Shown piece after piece: positions 22,441-32,360 of a DNA stretch of 64,000 nucleotides; positions within the stretch are counted from its first letter, which is position 1; each line of letters begins with the position of its first letter. Both the position numbers and the translations under genes were made by a program. A model generated the notes under the pieces. The model was not told the DNA's origin. It saw nothing but the letters and a program-made list of their open reading frames with translations, and made no database searches. This DNA comes from Acanthococcus lagerstroemiae (taxonomy: Eukaryota; Arthropoda; Insecta; Hemiptera; Eriococcidae). The stretch covers positions 8,308,001-8,372,000 of the forward strand of contig CM063114.1 in NCBI GenBank assembly GCA_031841125.1, given 5' to 3'.

Positions 22441-23059
22441 GTTATTTCATTCTCCTGTAAAGTAGTTTTAAAAAGTGGACAGAGGCCGTTTCGGAATATC
22501 GCTCCGCAAATAATAATTATTAGCTGAAAAGAGAATTGACATCATCATTAAAACATACATGTCTAATGGCGGTTTAAGAACGCGATAACGAGGATTTTCA
22601 TATTGAAATTCAATTAAAAAATTCAAACTAGAATATTCCGGATGCTATAAATCAGAAAATACTATTCGCTGTATCATCAATAACGTACCTATGTTGAATG
22701 CGCACACTAAATAATGTGTCCAAACCCATCCCCTTATTTCACTGTCTAAAACATCCTCGTAGCCATTTTATTTTTTTTTAAATTATGGAAAAATAATTAG
22801 GACTCATTCCACCACAAACACTTGTAATATATTCTGGGATGTTTGCTGTATCTGATGACCAGTTTAGAAACTTGTACGATGTCACAGTCGAAAGATATTC
22901 CTAATTTTATAAACCATAAAGCCAATTAAAAATTGAAATTGAAAATTGAAAAATGGTGTATTTCGTTGCCAACTGAGCTAGGCTCGTGTTTAGCAACGGC
23001 ACTAAATTACATTTTTTTTCTTCTTTTTTTCTTCCTACAATTCCTTTAGCTAGTGCACT
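22441..23059. other. No gene recognised; AT-rich spacer
   Basis: T-rich runs at 22770-22785 and 23010-23045; no motif-bearing frame. Confidence 0.5.
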
Positions 23060-23620
23060 ACTTATTCTTTACAATTATTTTTTTTAAGAAAAATACTTTT
23101 TTTCTTTGGATCAGAGTGATCTCGGAAAATGTTTTTGTGAAATACCTAGTTATCAGTGTTTCCAATATACCGTGCAAGAATTATCGATCTTGAGTCAGTA
23201 GAAATAGTTGAAAAATCGACTGTCTAAAACCTGGCCCTGTCCAAAACATCTTCCCTCTTCCCTGCGCCTGCATGCCCTCTTTTCGCTGTTGTACTCCCCC
23301 GCTCAAAAATCATTTTCTTCTCGTCATCTCTCTTCGCCTTTCTTCACTCCTTCCTGTTATACCTAATTTTAATATTCTCATCTCTTGTTAAATTTTCAAA
23401 TTGGCTTATCTTATTCTAGTCCTTACATTCCATGTCTCTATTCTCAATTCTGATAGTTTCTCACTACGTAGTCTCCGCCAGGGACATCTGAATGGGAGAC
23501 TACGTCCGGAATGATTTTTCACTTTGCGAATTGTCATCTCAATTGTGGTGGTGAAGACGCATCTCCAGGGAAGAATACTGATGTAGTTTCCCCTTGCTTT
23601 CACTAGGGTTTATCTGTCAG
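23060..23620 (-). pseudogene. LINE endonuclease N-terminal remnant
   Basis: The minus-strand frame ending at 23406 contains LSELRIETWNVRTRIR, matching the N terminus of the apurinic-like LINE endonuclease (LRIGTWNVRTL in family members). Downstream, other frames give STTAKRGHAGAGKRED and DFSTISTDSRSIILARY, then FHKNIFRDH, resembling the GVG and S-x-R-I region that follows. The catalytic core beyond is missing. The upstream arginine-rich 50 residues could be leader coding sequence of the element. Confidence 0.55.
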
Positions 23621-23639
23621 AGTTTTCTTTCTCTTGTGT

Positions 23640-24800
23640 GCCTTTAGTTTTTCTACAAGCCCCCTCGCCACACCAAGTTAGCACACGCATAGGAAGCTCG
23701 AGTGTTTATCGAAATGAAAATAGTCTCCCTTAGTATTTACAATTCTTGTCTCGAAAATCCTGACTAACACTTCTGGTCGTCTAGAGTATTAATTAGCTGT
23801 CAAATGAGTCTTAACGACTGTTCAAAATTGTTCATGACTCATTACCGCCTTATTCGACTGCAATTTTAAACGACTCTTACTGCAGATCCTTTGGCAACAG
23901 GGCTCGGTTACGTGTCATATTTATAAACAAGATAAACCGAGGGAGCAATTCTCCATGGCGGGGTGTTTTAGGCATGAATTGAATTTAGAAACTACTAGCG
24001 ACGTTAAATTCGAGGGTAAACTCTGACCCCGGCATTATTCGTCGTATCTTAATTAAAGCAAATGTTGCGGTTTAATTTAAACAACGCATGTTAGTGTTTC
24101 CGTGGAATGTGATACGCGTGATAAGAATTTGCCGGAATAAAAAAGAATTTATGACGTTAGCGCCGAAGTTGGTAGTTTTCAAACAGAAATGAAAACGTCG
24201 CGCGGAAATTTTATTCGCGAGTTGATTGTGGAACCCCTATAGGCTTAAGTACGAGTCGCAGGCTCCATCTTTCATATTAGAGCGCGCCTATTTACCCGCA
24301 TTAATAATTGGACGAGAAAGTTTGTACGGCATCGGGTTACGCCTTACGCCATGTCGTAAATTCTTTTGGAATTGAAAGTGTGTTTTTGGTGCTCTTAATA
24401 TTCGCGTGTCGTTCTATGCATGTACTCGTTTGAAAATTCGAATATTTCCTGGCCTTGTGCTAGTATTTTATTTTAAATGCGATTTCCTCGCTGGAACGTG
24501 ATAGTGTGATATTTTGACGCCTATGAATATATGAGCCCTTGTAAACTTGACAAAGAATAGTCGGGGGAATAACAAATAACATGGAAATTGTTGACCTAGT
24601 TGGTATTGAGAATCGAGAAAACGAATCATTTTTCAATGTATTTAGTCTTCATTTTGTACGTGCCCTAGGGTGGCTCTCATTTTAAACATTTTCGAAATTT
24701 GACCCGGCAACCCCAGGAAGTGTTTCCTTATCCTAGAAGACTAGTAATGTCATCAAATTTCCAGATTTTTAAAATAACTGTAACACGTGCCTCTGGAGTC
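23640..24800. other. No gene recognised; CpG-containing, apparently low-copy block
   Basis: No repeat ends or coding motifs were found. 24000-24430 is relatively rich in CG and in words such as TTCGCGAG and AATTAAT, and looks like single-copy DNA between transposon clusters. It is a candidate for conserved non-coding sequence but nothing here proves conservation. Confidence 0.4.
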
Positions 24801-24825
24801 TCGGAGTTTCAAAAAAATACCTTTA

Positions 24826-26829
24826 TTAAGGACTTAAAGTCCTCGGCCCGTAGAGAGCAAAGGTTTCCTGCAACCTTTCCCATTCGACCCGATTTCGCGC
24901 TATGCGTTGGAAATTTTTGCATTGTAAAAAGCCGTTAATGTCGTCCTTCCATCTAGTGCGTGGTTGCCCTCTTTTCCTTTTAAACTGTGACAAGAACCAG
25001 AACGTTGCTAGATAGGTCCATCGGTCGTCTTTCATTCGGGCTACGTGACCCGCCCACCTCCATTTCTGACGTCTGATAAATCTGGCTACGTTAACGTTGT
25101 ATTTTAATTTCTTTTTTATGTCGCTTGTCCTGATGCGGTCTTTCTTTTTGATACCTAACATTGATCTTTCTAAGGAATTTTGGATAGTTTCTATTTTTTT
25201 AATGTTTTTTTCGGTCAGGGTCCATGTTTGGCAACCATACGCCAGGGTCGGGACAACGCACATGTTAAATATTTCGCTTTTTTGATAATTTTTGAAGGGA
25301 CCTTTGAATATTTTTTTGAGTGACCAGTACTTATTCCACGTTTTGGTTATTCTTATTTCTATTTCTTTTTCAGTGGGGTAATCGAATGATAGCTGTTGAC
25401 CTAAGTATGTTGCTTCTGCTATTGTTTCTATTTCTTTATCGTACAGCTGCATTTTCGTTACACTCTTTTGGTTTGCTAATTTTTTCGTTTTTTTGATGTT
25501 CATTTGTAAGCCTGACTCTCTGCCTTTATCCGCTAGTTCGGCGATCATGTCGTTTAATTCGAGCTCTGAGTTGGACAGGATTAGTACGTCGTCGGCGAAC
25601 CTTAAGTTGGAGATTTTTGTTCCGTTTATATTTATTCCTTTATTGTCCCAGTTTACTTTCCTGAAAATTTGTTCAAGTGCACTATTGAACAGTATTGGCG
25701 ATAGTGGGTCGCCCTGTGCGACTCCTCTTCTGATATCGAAATACCTCCCCTCCGTTTCCGTTTTTATTCGTGCTTTTGAGCCGCTGTACATCTCCTGAAT
25801 TAAAAGAACTAAATTTTCCGGTATACCCTGGTTTCTTATTGATGTTAGCACAAATTTATGTTTTAAGGTGTTGAAAGCTTTGCTGTAGTCGATTAGGGCT
25901 ATATGGAGGGGGAGTTGATATTCGGTACTCTTTTCGACTATCTGGTTTATTGTGTGTAAATGGTCTATTGTTGAAAAGGACTTTCTAAAACCGGCTTGTT
26001 CTCTAGGCTGCTGTTCGTTGAGCAAAGGCTGTATTCTATTTTGAATAAATTTCGAAAATGCTTTGGCTATAGATAAACGAAGGGTGATTGGACGGTAGTT
26101 TTCAATCTTGTGGCGGTCGCCTTTTTTTGGGATCAGTATTATATCCGAATGCTTCCATTCTGTGGGAATTTTGCCAGTCAGACGGATTTTATTGAATAGC
26201 ACCCATAACGACCTGATAAGTTCTTCGTCGCCTTCCTTTATGAACTTATTAGTTATTTTGTCATGGCCTGGGCATTTGTTGGCTTTTAATGATTTAATGA
26301 CATTCTTAATCTCGTCTTTTGTGAACTCCGGTTCTAACTGAAGATCAGCAGGGTATGGCGTATGTTTATCGTAGTTAATGTTCTCGTTATCGTTGTATAA
26401 ATCTTCGTAGTATTTCGTTATAAATTCGTTTATTTCACGTCTGTCGCTTACCTTCCTCCCTTCCTCGTTCACAAAATGGGTAGACCATTGAGTGCCCAGT
26501 CTGAATATTTTTTTCATAGTTTTAATATTCTTGTTACCCTCTATTGTTTCGCGAATGATTTGATTCCTATCTTCTTCGTCCCTCTGCCTAATCTTATAAC
26601 GTATAGCTTTTGATACCAGGTTTAGTTCTAATCTATCGGCGAACGTTTTATTTTTTATTGATAAGATTTTTGTTCTTTTTTTATGTAAGGTTTTTATTTG
26701 TTCGGTGTTATCAACGTTTTGCGGGTTCGCATTTGCGTTTGCGTTTGTTGTATCGGGGGCGTTTTGTATGGCGGACATTATCGATTTACTAATTTCACTG
26801 TTTATTTGGTCTGGGTCTAAGTCCCACAT
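24826..26829 (-). CDS. RTE-type reverse transcriptase, 667 codons open
   Basis: This is the polymerase half of the LINE polyprotein and would copy element RNA onto nicked chromosomal DNA. Motifs in order: LKANKCPGHDKI (about residue 180), WKHSDIILIPKKGDRHKIEN, YRPITL, QAGFRKSFSTIDHLHTI, LIDYSKAFNTLKH (motif A aspartate), RRGVAQGDPLSPILFN, NLRFADDVLIL (FADD active site intact), GLQMNIKKTK, TYLGQQLS, PTLAYGCQTWTLTEKN, and RRQKWRWAGHVARM near the end, followed by RGQPRTRWKDDI. The first ATG is probably not a true start: KYAKNAAS precedes it in frame, so the frame is a fragment of the original polyprotein. No internal stop in 2 kb of otherwise decayed DNA implies a recent insertion. Confidence 0.9.
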   Translation of the reverse strand: MWDLDPDQINSEISKSIMSAIQNAPDTTNANANANPQNVDNTEQIKTLHKKRTKILSIKNKTFADRLELNLVSKAIRYKIRQRDEEDRNQIIRETIEGNKNIKTMKKIFRLGTQWSTHFVNEEGRKVSDRREINEFITKYYEDLYNDNENINYDKHTPYPADLQLEPEFTKDEIKNVIKSLKANKCPGHDKITNKFIKEGDEELIRSLWVLFNKIRLTGKIPTEWKHSDIILIPKKGDRHKIENYRPITLRLSIAKAFSKFIQNRIQPLLNEQQPREQAGFRKSFSTIDHLHTINQIVEKSTEYQLPLHIALIDYSKAFNTLKHKFVLTSIRNQGIPENLVLLIQEMYSGSKARIKTETEGRYFDIRRGVAQGDPLSPILFNSALEQIFRKVNWDNKGININGTKISNLRFADDVLILSNSELELNDMIAELADKGRESGLQMNIKKTKKLANQKSVTKMQLYDKEIETIAEATYLGQQLSFDYPTEKEIEIRITKTWNKYWSLKKIFKGPFKNYQKSEIFNMCVVPTLAYGCQTWTLTEKNIKKIETIQNSLERSMLGIKKKDRIRTSDIKKKLKYNVNVARFIRRQKWRWAGHVARMKDDRWTYLATFWFLSQFKRKRGQPRTRWKDDINGFLQCKNFQRIARNRVEWERLQETFALYGPRTLSP

Positions 26830-26883
26830 GCTTGCAGCATTTTTTGCATATTTAGTGAACCCAAAAGCTCTTTAAGTTCTGAC

Positions 26884-27690
26884 CTATATTTTACAAAGTC
26901 GACTGCTTTTGCTTTTTGATGCATTCCGTAGTTTCTGTTTATTGACACACCTTTGACTTTTAACGTTACCACTAGTGTAGAACCTGAACTTATCCATACC
27001 GAATATTTCGAAGTTTGTTATTGTTTTGTTATTTGTTGGTACTAGTATATAATCTATCAATGTTTTGTGTTGTTGATTGGGTGACAGCCAGGACCATCTT
27101 TTACCCTGTCTTTTTTTGAAAAAACTGTTGGTTATTTTCAAATTATGCTCTTGGCAAATCCTCAGAAGTCTCCAGCCCCGTTCATTGCGCTTGCCGAATC
27201 CGTAGTTTCCTATTGTATTCCTCTCTCCCTTTTCTTTTTGAACTATCTGACTGTTCCAGTCACCCATTATTATTAAATTGTTGTTCGTTACTTTCGTCTC
27301 TACGATTAATTTATCTAAGGTATTATAGAATTCCTCCATTTCTATATCTTCAGCTAGTGTGGTGGGTGCGTAGACTTGAATGCCAAGTTAATTCGCTTTT
27401 ATTTATTCTTATTCTTAAAAGTGCTATTCTGTCTGATATTCCCTTCAGTTCTAACACATTGTTGACGTAGTCTGGTTTTATCTGAAATCCCACTCCCCTC
27501 TGCCCTATATTGTTTCCTGTTGTATATATTAAGGTGCCTGAACGGGTGTTTGTTATTTTTTCTCCCGGTCTACGAACTTCGGAAAGGCCTAATATTTTAA
27601 TTTTTGAGTCTCGAAAAGCTTCCTCTAGTTCTATTAAATTTTCGTGATTTTTTAGGGATCGTACGTTCAACGTACCTATACTAAAGTGGT
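26884..27690 (-). pseudogene. RTE endonuclease, frameshifted
   Basis: The segment reads GTLNVRSLKNHENLIEL at the N terminus (27690-27640; usually TWNVRSL), then ILGLSEVRRPG, GVGFQIKPDYV and SDRIALLRI, and after a frameshift near 27345 EEFYNTLDKLIVETK, IIMGDWNSQI (catalytic D and N), RNERGWRLLRICQEHNL, RWSWLSP and LIDYILV. Near 27000 the frame shifts again: STLVVTLKVKGV in the alternative frame matches the final SDH region with the histidine lost. A third shift near 26850 separates this from the polymerase. Function: nicking of target DNA; disabled here. Confidence 0.85.
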
Positions 27691-27700
27691 TATTTATATT

Positions 27701-28009
27701 TTTGTCGTTAACTGTATTAGATTTCGTTACGGGGGTTGCAGGAATTTTGGTGTACTCACCCTGGATTACCGGTCCTTCTGGGTGAGACAGTTTCGGAGTT
27801 TAACACAAGGATTTTTCTGCAAACACTTTATGTTTGAGATTGGGGTATTGAAAAACTCCGATTTGTAAAAAATGAAAATTGCACAAAATGTACCAGGGAA
27901 ACATTCCTAATCTTAATTTTTCGCGCTTATTCCGGTCCTCCCCTTACCGTTCATAATCTAAAATAAATACAGATATAATGAAACATAACCGAAATGGACC
28001 TAAATTGAA
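27701..28009. other. Spacer between two minus-strand LINEs
   Basis: Holds whatever remains of the 5' leader of the RTE element and AT-rich sequence. No motif or internal promoter could be recognised. Confidence 0.4.
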
Positions 28010-29220
28010 TATGTTATTTATTTATTTGAACAGCAATAGGACGACCTTTAGTTCAGGGCAACTTGAATTGAACAAAACTACAGTACATTTGTGTACATTT
28101 AGAGATGCTTTGGTCAGCCCTCTGCAAGTCAGTCCGCCCATCTTTGGGCATACGCCTCCACCACCCTGTACCAGGGTCTTTTGTTCTTTCACTTTTACTG
28201 CCAAAGTGAGAATTTTACTGAGTCCTATCCCGTTGACTTCATTGGGTGCTGGATACTCCAGCTCCAGTGCTTCGCGTCTTGTCCTCTATTACTGGGTATT
28301 AACATAATATGATGTGTATAGTGGTTTTTCCCACTTCTCCACAGTGCCGACAGGAGCTGCTTTTCGCTATCCTATTTTATACCACATGCGTTTTGTGGTC
28401 CCTTAACCAATTTGTAGTCCGACCATGAGCCTTGTGTGTTTTCTGTAGAGCTCTTGTAGGAACTCGGCGTACTTACTGGGGGCGTCCCGTATCAGTGTTT
28501 TGCTGACTTTCATGCCACTGGCCGTCCACCAGTGCATTTCCATCTGCTTACTTATACAAGCCTTCACCTTGAATTTTATGACGCTGTATGCTATGGGAAG
28601 ACACGGCGTGGGTGTTACCAGTTCCTTTTTTGTGCCCTCCTTCGCTAGCTTATCCGCGATCATGTTCATCCCTTTTATGCTGCAGTGCCCCGTTTCTCAT
28701 AGTATAGTGGCACAGTTCTCCTGAGCAAGGGTGTATAATGTGTTAATGCAGTCTGCCACCACCAAGGATGTAGTTTGGTGTGCCGATAGTGCCTTAATAG
28801 CCTTTTAACTGTCTGTACAGGTATAGATCTGCTTATTAACAAAGCCCTTCTGCTGGCTTCTATCAATGGCCACAGTGATCGCTATTACCTCTGCTTAGAG
28901 GACAGTGAGTCCCTCACTTAGTGCCATTGAGTAGTTGTCAGTATTTTTTCCATTCGTGATTCCGATTCCTGCACCTTGCGGTCATTCTTTGAGGCATCTA
29001 CAGACCACACATGCTCCGCTTCTCCTTGAATGCTTGGCCACCTCTTTTTCCATGCCTCCCGTGTGGGTATCAATGCATGGTATGGCTTGTCGCAAAAGCG
29101 TTCCACCGCGATTCTGTTCCTCGGTATCCCAAAACATTTGTCTATCGTCTTCGCCATCTTCCTTATCCTTGTGTGGTCTGTTTTTTAGGCCCAAGCTCGT
29201 TTTTCTTAATTTAGATTAAA
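28010..29220 (-). pseudogene. LINE fragment: RNase H domain and C-terminal zinc motif
   Basis: Minus-strand order: LIPTREAWKKRWPS, then VDASKND opening the RNase H fold (first catalytic aspartate), a frameshift, GAGIGITNGKN, LSEGLTVL-stop-AEVIAITVAIDRS (catalytic glutamate), TYTCTDS-type segment, then SIKGMNMIADKLAKEG (last catalytic aspartate), WWTASGMK, HTRLMVGLQIG, and CRHCGEVGKTTIHIILC as the final C-C-H-C zinc motif. This is the 3' part of LINEs that encode RNase H (I, LOA, R1-related groups). The 3' end has an AAATAAATAA tail (28012-28024). Upstream reverse transcriptase is missing. Confidence 0.75.
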
Positions 29221-30435
29221 TACATAAATGTTTCGTATGAATATCTCATTTTTAATATTCTATGGAACTATACTTTAAGTTTTAACTGTCTCCACTATTA
29301 AACTTTTCACCCATACATTTTTTTATCGGAGGGCATATTATAGGAGGAATTAGCCTATATTGGCCCGTTTTCACTTTGAACTTGTCGTTCTCGGCTGCAT
29401 TTGACTAGAATTCAAATTTGAATATTTCATCATGATACACGTAAGTCATTATTGGGCTACATTTCATCAAAATTTGGAGGCCAGATTAAAATTAGGTGAG
29501 CGGGGAGATAAGTTTGAAGACCAAAATCCGTAAGTGGTCCAATTTAGGAAACCGATGCCTATGTTGGACCACCTAGTTTCTTAATTTGGACGTCGAAATC
29601 CTACACAAACGAAAGTATCGAAAGTTGAACCAGTCGAACTTGAGGGTCGCTTCTATTCTACGTAAGTTTTATCCTAAATGCAAAACCCTCTCGCTAAGTG
29701 ACGTTTACTTTGCTCAACCATTACATGTACAGTACGTGAATGTGGAAAACTGTTTCAGAATAAGATTTCCAGGTGGTTCAATTTAGGGAACAAAATTCAG
29801 TGCAATTTAAGAAACTTTCGATTTTTCGTACTATCATGGCCACCTAGAGTAACATTCGAACGTTACAGAAAATCTCATTCGGCAGAATAAAAGCTTCGAT
29901 TATGCTTAGTTTACTGGTGTAGAACATTATTTTGTTTAATTACTTTGCTTTGATTAGCCATCGTTCGGAAATTTGGCCAAAATTTGCGAAAAATTCATAT
30001 TTTTTAAAAGAACTGCCGAACAATAACACGACCTCGTTATCGCTGCGATTTCTCTGTGTGAACTAAGTCGCTACTCTCATAGACATAACATATCGTTGGA
30101 ATTGGCGCGCTACCTAGCGGCAAACGCGAGAAACTAATGGTGGTCCAACTTTGATGCCGGTCTAATATTGGCAACTCTCCCGTATACACACACAGTCAAA
30201 AATCTTCGTCAGAACATACAAGCATAACTACGTGTACCTACTTCAGTTTAAATCCAATCGTTCAAGATTTAAACTGTGAACAGCCTCCAGTTGATAGTTT
30301 TAATAGCCCCCACTTCAAAATTTTAACTGCACCCGCTTTAAATTTTTACGTCACCCGCCTTTAAATTTACCGCATCTAATATTCACATTGAGGAGGACTC
30401 TCCTTTAAATCGTACTGACGTGGTAATATGTTTTT
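29221..30435. other. No gene recognised
   Basis: Contains loosely repeated phrases of the type GTGGTCCAATTTAGGAAAC (29532, 29770) and GGACCACCTAGTTTCTTAATTTGG (29565), partly inverted, suggesting a decayed repeat, but no ends or duplications were found. Confidence 0.4.
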
Positions 30436-30439
30436 GAGT

Positions 30440-30960
30440 CTTGATTCGTATTTTGAAGTATACCTCGATTATTTGACAGGGGCTCCTTGCTTAGCTAGTG
30501 CATCCCAGACACTGTGGTGAAAGACAGAGTCAAAGACTTTATTGTAGTCAACAAAAAGCAGGTGTAAGTCGAAGTCGTATTCCTAGCTCTTCTCAGTTAA
30601 CTGGTTGATTGCATGACAGTGGTCAGTGATCGCCTGCCCCTTTTTAAACCCCCGCCCCCTGCTTCACAGGGTAAAATGCCATGATATTGGATTCAGTTTA
30701 TTTTTTATTTTGAAGAAAATTTTCATTATGTTTGATGACGAACTAATTTGTCTGTAATTATTAATATTTTGCTCGTCCCCTTTTTTGTGGAGGAGGATTA
30801 TTTCGCATAGACACCATTGATGGAGGACCGATCTTGTTATCAAAATCTCACTAAAAAGTTCTGTTAGAGGTTTTTCGGAAGACTCCCTTAATGTTGTTGG
30901 ATGCTCATTTTCGATGCTGTCTGGTTTTTCCGGATTTCATGTTGCCGTACACATTTAAGA
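30440..30960 (-). pseudogene. RTE-like reverse transcriptase scrap, fingers and palm
   Basis: On the minus strand: ELFSEILITRSVLHQW, EIILLHKKGDEQNINNYR (conserved HKKGD-NYRPIS region), a broken stretch, GQAITDHCHAINQLTEKS, and HLLFVDYNKVFDSVFHHS, motif A with K replacing the usual K-A pair by K-V. YTSKYESRLKNIL may continue it. Stops and small gaps occur throughout; motif C is absent. Confidence 0.75.
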
Positions 30961-32360
30961 ACAACCTTTGTGCAAAAACAATCCAATCTGACTAAAAAGA
31001 TCAAGGATAATTTGAACCGTGAGTATGCACAGTTGGACTGAATTGGACTGTAAAACGAGTAAATCTATCCTACAACAATCAAATCTCACTGCATCGGGTC
31101 CGAAAAAACTCAATTTAACCAGCAACAACCTGAACCAAACATGATGAAAAAAAGACCAAGAATAGTTGAATTTGACCTGAATTGATCAAACAAGACTGAA
31201 TAGGACCTTACTAAAAATGATATAATAAAGAACCAAATTTGACTAATAAATTACCAGATCATAGTATTAAAAAAACTGGATAAAACTGAATGAGATGACC
31301 AAAATCACTTAATCATGAAAAACAATTTGAAAAACCCGATTCTGACAAAAATGACAAAAAACCGCATGAAACGACCAGATTTAGACCAAATTTAATCCCA
31401 TCTGACCGAAACTGACTAAAAACAAACAAAACCATGAATCAAATATGACCAGTTTCTGTCGAGATTGATAAACATGATCAAGCTCGAACTAATTTAACCG
31501 AAAATTTATCTAGAATGACCAAAACTTCCAAAAACGGCTTCATCTTCACAAATCGGTCCCGAAAATGGACCAAAATGTCCAAGGTCCATCTGACCACAAG
31601 CAACCACGGAAGACCAGATCTGACTGAAACTGATCCAGAAGAGCCAGATACAACCAAAAACATACTCCGAGCCAGAATGGAACCAAACTATAAGAATAAT
31701 TTTCTATTTTGCAGGGTAGTAGTGCCCTCTTACCCCTGACGCTGGGTCGAAAACGTGTAAAAATTGCGAAGGAATTGACCAAAAAACAAAAATCCTTCAC
31801 CCTCTTTCTTATTTATTTTTTCAAACCTCCTTTCCAGCGTTTCGGGCGAGTGCCTGGAAGCCGCTGTCCTTTTAGTTCTTTATATGATCCGATTCAGATC
31901 AAACGTAACAATGATCAGGAAAATCAAAATCGACCAAAAACAACCAAAAGTTACCGTAATTAAATGACATAGAAATACTGCAACTAACCAGAAATAACCA
32001 GAGCTGCCAAATTTAACTACATTCTATCAATTGATCCAAGCAGACCGAAGACGACTTGGACAAAATTTTTGTTATGGAAGACAACTGAAGTCGACCTTGG
32101 ATGATCATAAATGATAAAGACGACTGACTGCATTTGGCCAAATCGGATCGAAATTGAAAGTAGACTACTAACGTATAACCTTCGCCAAGCATGATCAAAA
32201 GATGACAAAAACGTGATAAATTGCTATAATTGTCTTAAAATAATTATGTCTGATGGAAACCACCGAATCTGTGCAAAGAAGATTAAATTGGACTGAAAAG
32301 GATCAAAAGTAATGTGAGCACTGAGCATGAACAATTTGTCAAAAATGACTAAGCGGCAAA
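30960..32360. repeat. Degenerate array of GACCAAAA words
   Basis: Words such as GACCAAAA, GACTGAAA, GACCAGAT and AACCAAA recur every 8-14 bases over about 1.3 kb. The array is interrupted at about 31700-31875 by sequence without the motif that contains AGGGTAGTAGTGCCCTCTTACCCCTG. Open frames across it are products of the repeat. Confidence 0.7.

Larger units (their letters stand above)
24805..27700 (-). mobile_element. RTE-clade LINE, nearly complete coding region
   Basis: Endonuclease followed by reverse transcriptase in one direction with no gag frame, as in RTE elements. The 3' end follows the stop at 24826 almost at once: AATAAAGG and a T/A run (24812-24820 on the plus strand) suggest a very short 3' UTR. 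The reverse transcriptase is a single open frame; only the endonuclease half is frameshifted, so this is the youngest-looking LINE in the window. The 5' boundary beyond 27690 was not located. Confidence 0.85.

Noticed and set aside
31515..31963. Lysine/threonine-rich frames as coding
   Set aside because: They are translations of the degenerate GACCAAAA array.
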